Assembly: GCA_025656895.1 (NCBI GenBank)
Contig: JAHXHF010000095.1
Location: 1 to 7,565 of the forward strand
Length of the DNA stretch: 7,565 nucleotides
Direction: 5' to 3'
Origin: a gamma proteobacterium symbiont of Bathyaustriella thionipta
GTDB taxonomy: Bacteria > Pseudomonadota > Gammaproteobacteria > Chromatiales > Chromatiaceae
The position numbers and the translations under genes were made by a program. The notes beneath the pieces are model-generated. The model worked only from the letters and a program-made list of their open reading frames with translations, did not search any database and was not told the DNA's origin. Below, piece by piece: positions 6,138-7,565 of this stretch (positions are counted from its first letter, which is position 1; every line of letters begins with the position of its first letter).

Positions 6138-7454
6138 TTGCAACCTGTAAAAATAGGATTACTCGGACTGGGAACAGTCGGCGGTGGTACGGTCAGCGTT
6201 CTGACACGAAATGCGGCTGAAATAGCCCGCCGTGCCGGGCGTGCTATTCACATTACTCACGCGGCGGCGCGTGATTACAAAGCCGATCGCATACCGGGAG
6301 TTGAGCTGATCAAGCGTATTGGTGATGATGCCTTTGCGGTGGTCGATGATCCCGAGATTGACATTGTTATTGAATTGATCGGTGGTTACGATCCGGCGCG
6401 TGAACTGGTGCTGAAAGCGATTGCCAATGGCAAGCATGTGGTAACGGCCAACAAAGCCCTGATTGCCTTACACGGTAATGAAATCTTTGCGGCAGCGCAA
6501 AAACAGGGTGTAATGGTGGCTTTCGAAGCGGCTGTGGCTGGTGGTATCCCCATTATCAAAGCGGTACGGGAAGGACTGGCGGCCAATAATATTGAGTCGG
6601 TTGCAGGCATCATCAATGGCACCGGTAATTTTATTCTTACCGAAATGCGTGATCATGGCCGCAATTTTTCCGATGTTTTGGCTGAGGCACAGGCACTGGG
6701 CTACGCGGAAGCCGATCCTACCTTTGATGTAGAGGGCATAGACGCGGCGCACAAGCTTACCATTCTGGCATCGCTGGCTTTTGGCATTCCTCTGCAGTTT
6801 GACAAGACCTACACCGAAGGCATTTCCACCATTACCGCCGAAGATGTTGCCTATGCCGGAGAGTTTGGCTATCGCATTAAACATCTGGGTATTACCCGCA
6901 AGACCGAACAGGGTATAGAGCTGCGGGTACATCCGACACTGATACCGGAAAGACGTCTGATCGCCAATGTGGATGGAGTGATGAACGCAGTGCTGGTGCA
7001 GGGTGATGCGGTGGGACCAACCTTGTATTATGGCGCCGGTGCCGGTGCCGAACCGACTGCTTCAGCGGTGGTGGCCGATGTGGTGGACGTGGTGCGCACC
7101 ATGACCACCGATCCGGGCAACCGGGTGCCGCATCTGGCGTTTCAGCCGGATGAATTATCGGATTTGCCCATTGTGCCTATGGATGATGTGGAAACTGCTT
7201 ATTATCTGCGCATGCAGGCGCGCGACAAAACCGGCGTAATGGCCAGGGTCGCGGGTATTCTGGCGGCGAATGACATCAGCATTGAAGCCATACAGCAAAA
7301 AACCAGTGAAGAGGGTTTGGATGCTGTGCCGCTGGTGATGCTGACGCACAAAGTACGTGAAGGCCAGATGAACCAGGCCATTGAGGATATTGAATCGCTG
7401 GACACTATCAATGGCCGGGTAATGCGTCTGCGTGTTGAGCATTTAGACGGTTAG
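6138..7454 (+). CDS. hom: Homoserine dehydrogenase with C-terminal ACT domain
   Basis: It reduces aspartate-semialdehyde to homoserine using NAD(P)H, the branch step to threonine and methionine. The 438-residue product has the full monofunctional architecture: nucleotide-binding GLLGLGTVGGG (7-17), VVTANKALIA with K106, then the catalytic domain with GIINGTGNFILTEM (157-170) and EADPTFDVEGIDAAHKLTI (191-209). In the last motif D197, D202 and K206 align with the substrate-binding and catalytic residues known from yeast (Asp214, Asp219, Lys223). An ACT regulatory domain (about 354-436, from AYYLRMQARDKTGVMARVAGIL) probably gives threonine feedback control. The start chosen is TTG at 6138, because AAGGAG at 6126-6131 sits six bases before it. 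The frame could open at TTG 6123, but that would put the ribosome site inside the gene and add residues the family lacks. It is a stand-alone enzyme, not fused to aspartokinase. thrC, the common next gene, is not seen in the remaining 111 bp. Confidence 0.96.
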   Translation: MQPVKIGLLGLGTVGGGTVSVLTRNAAEIARRAGRAIHITHAAARDYKADRIPGVELIKRIGDDAFAVVDDPEIDIVIELIGGYDPARELVLKAIANGKHVVTANKALIALHGNEIFAAAQKQGVMVAFEAAVAGGIPIIKAVREGLAANNIESVAGIINGTGNFILTEMRDHGRNFSDVLAEAQALGYAEADPTFDVEGIDAAHKLTILASLAFGIPLQFDKTYTEGISTITAEDVAYAGEFGYRIKHLGITRKTEQGIELRVHPTLIPERRLIANVDGVMNAVLVQGDAVGPTLYYGAGAGAEPTASAVVADVVDVVRTMTTDPGNRVPHLAFQPDELSDLPIVPMDDVETAYYLRMQARDKTGVMARVAGILAANDISIEAIQQKTSEEGLDAVPLVMLTHKVREGQMNQAIEDIESLDTINGRVMRLRVEHLDG

Positions 7455-7565
7455 AAACTATTTAATAGATTGTTAAATCGTAACTACTCAGCGTACTTTA
7501 TCAAAAATTCCAGCTCACTGAGTAAATGCTGGCAATTGCCCTATAAATACCAACGCCAATGCTTC
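7455..7565. other. AT-rich tail after hom, no gene recognised
   Basis: Only 111 bases remain. They are clearly richer in A and T than hom. Short inverted words occur (ATTTAA 7460-7465 with TTAAAT 7473-7478; TACTCAG 7485-7491 with CTGAGTA 7518-7524; CCAGC 7510-7514 with GCTGG 7528-7532), but none is a convincing terminator. The ATG at 7526 opens a frame that stops after five codons. Confidence 0.5.

Noticed and set aside
7485..7524. Possible terminator after hom
   Set aside because: Seven-base arms are separated by 26 bases, and no T-run follows.
1..7565. CRISPR array, tRNA, rRNA or insertion sequence
   Set aside because: No spaced direct repeats, no tRNA-like cloverleaf, no rRNA-like stretch and no transposase frame or terminal inverted repeats were recognised.

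Overview
The window looks like chromosomal DNA of a gammaproteobacterium with mid-range GC. The strongest evidence is the alaC–hom pair at the right end: an alanine aminotransferase of the AlaC/YfdZ type followed by an ACT-domain homoserine dehydrogenase, both full length and very close to the proteobacterial family pattern. No genus can be fixed from the sequence alone.

Layout. (1) Positions 1 to about 2190, plus strand, are accessory, defence-like DNA. They hold an N-terminally truncated JetD-type protein (the nuclease subunit family of the Wadjet/Jet anti-plasmid system; DUF3322/DUF2220) and a Fic-family AMPylase gene broken by a one-base frameshift. Two perfect tandem copies of a 10-bp word plus a degenerate third copy lie just before the Fic start. 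(2) Positions about 2290 to 4710, minus strand, hold a compact redox/sulfur-transfer locus. In transcription order it reads: a TetR-family repressor, a DsrE2-like sulfur-carrier protein, an AhpD/carboxymuconolactone-decarboxylase-like protein with a CxxC motif, and, beyond a strong hairpin, a single-domain rhodanese. The same 12-bp sequence occurs in inverted orientation before the repressor gene and before the dsrE2-like gene, each copy touching a possible -10 box. This is the layout expected of a self-regulating TetR repressor that also controls the dsrE2-like operon. (3) Positions about 4815 to 7454, plus strand, hold a promoter with a perfect TTGACA box, then alaC and hom. These are amino-acid metabolism genes: alanine from pyruvate, and homoserine for threonine and methionine. 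(4) The last 111 bases are AT-rich with no recognisable gene; thrC, the usual next gene, does not begin before the window ends.

Working together. The repressor, DsrE2-like, AhpD-like and rhodanese genes form a plausible thiol/persulfide or oxidative-stress module with reactive cysteines in every enzyme-like product; the inducer is unknown. alaC and hom are probably one operon. The jetD and Fic genes appear to be decaying accessory genes next to core DNA. Three intact genes (rhodanese, alaC, hom) start at TTG, and the truncated jetD-like frame can only start at GTG.
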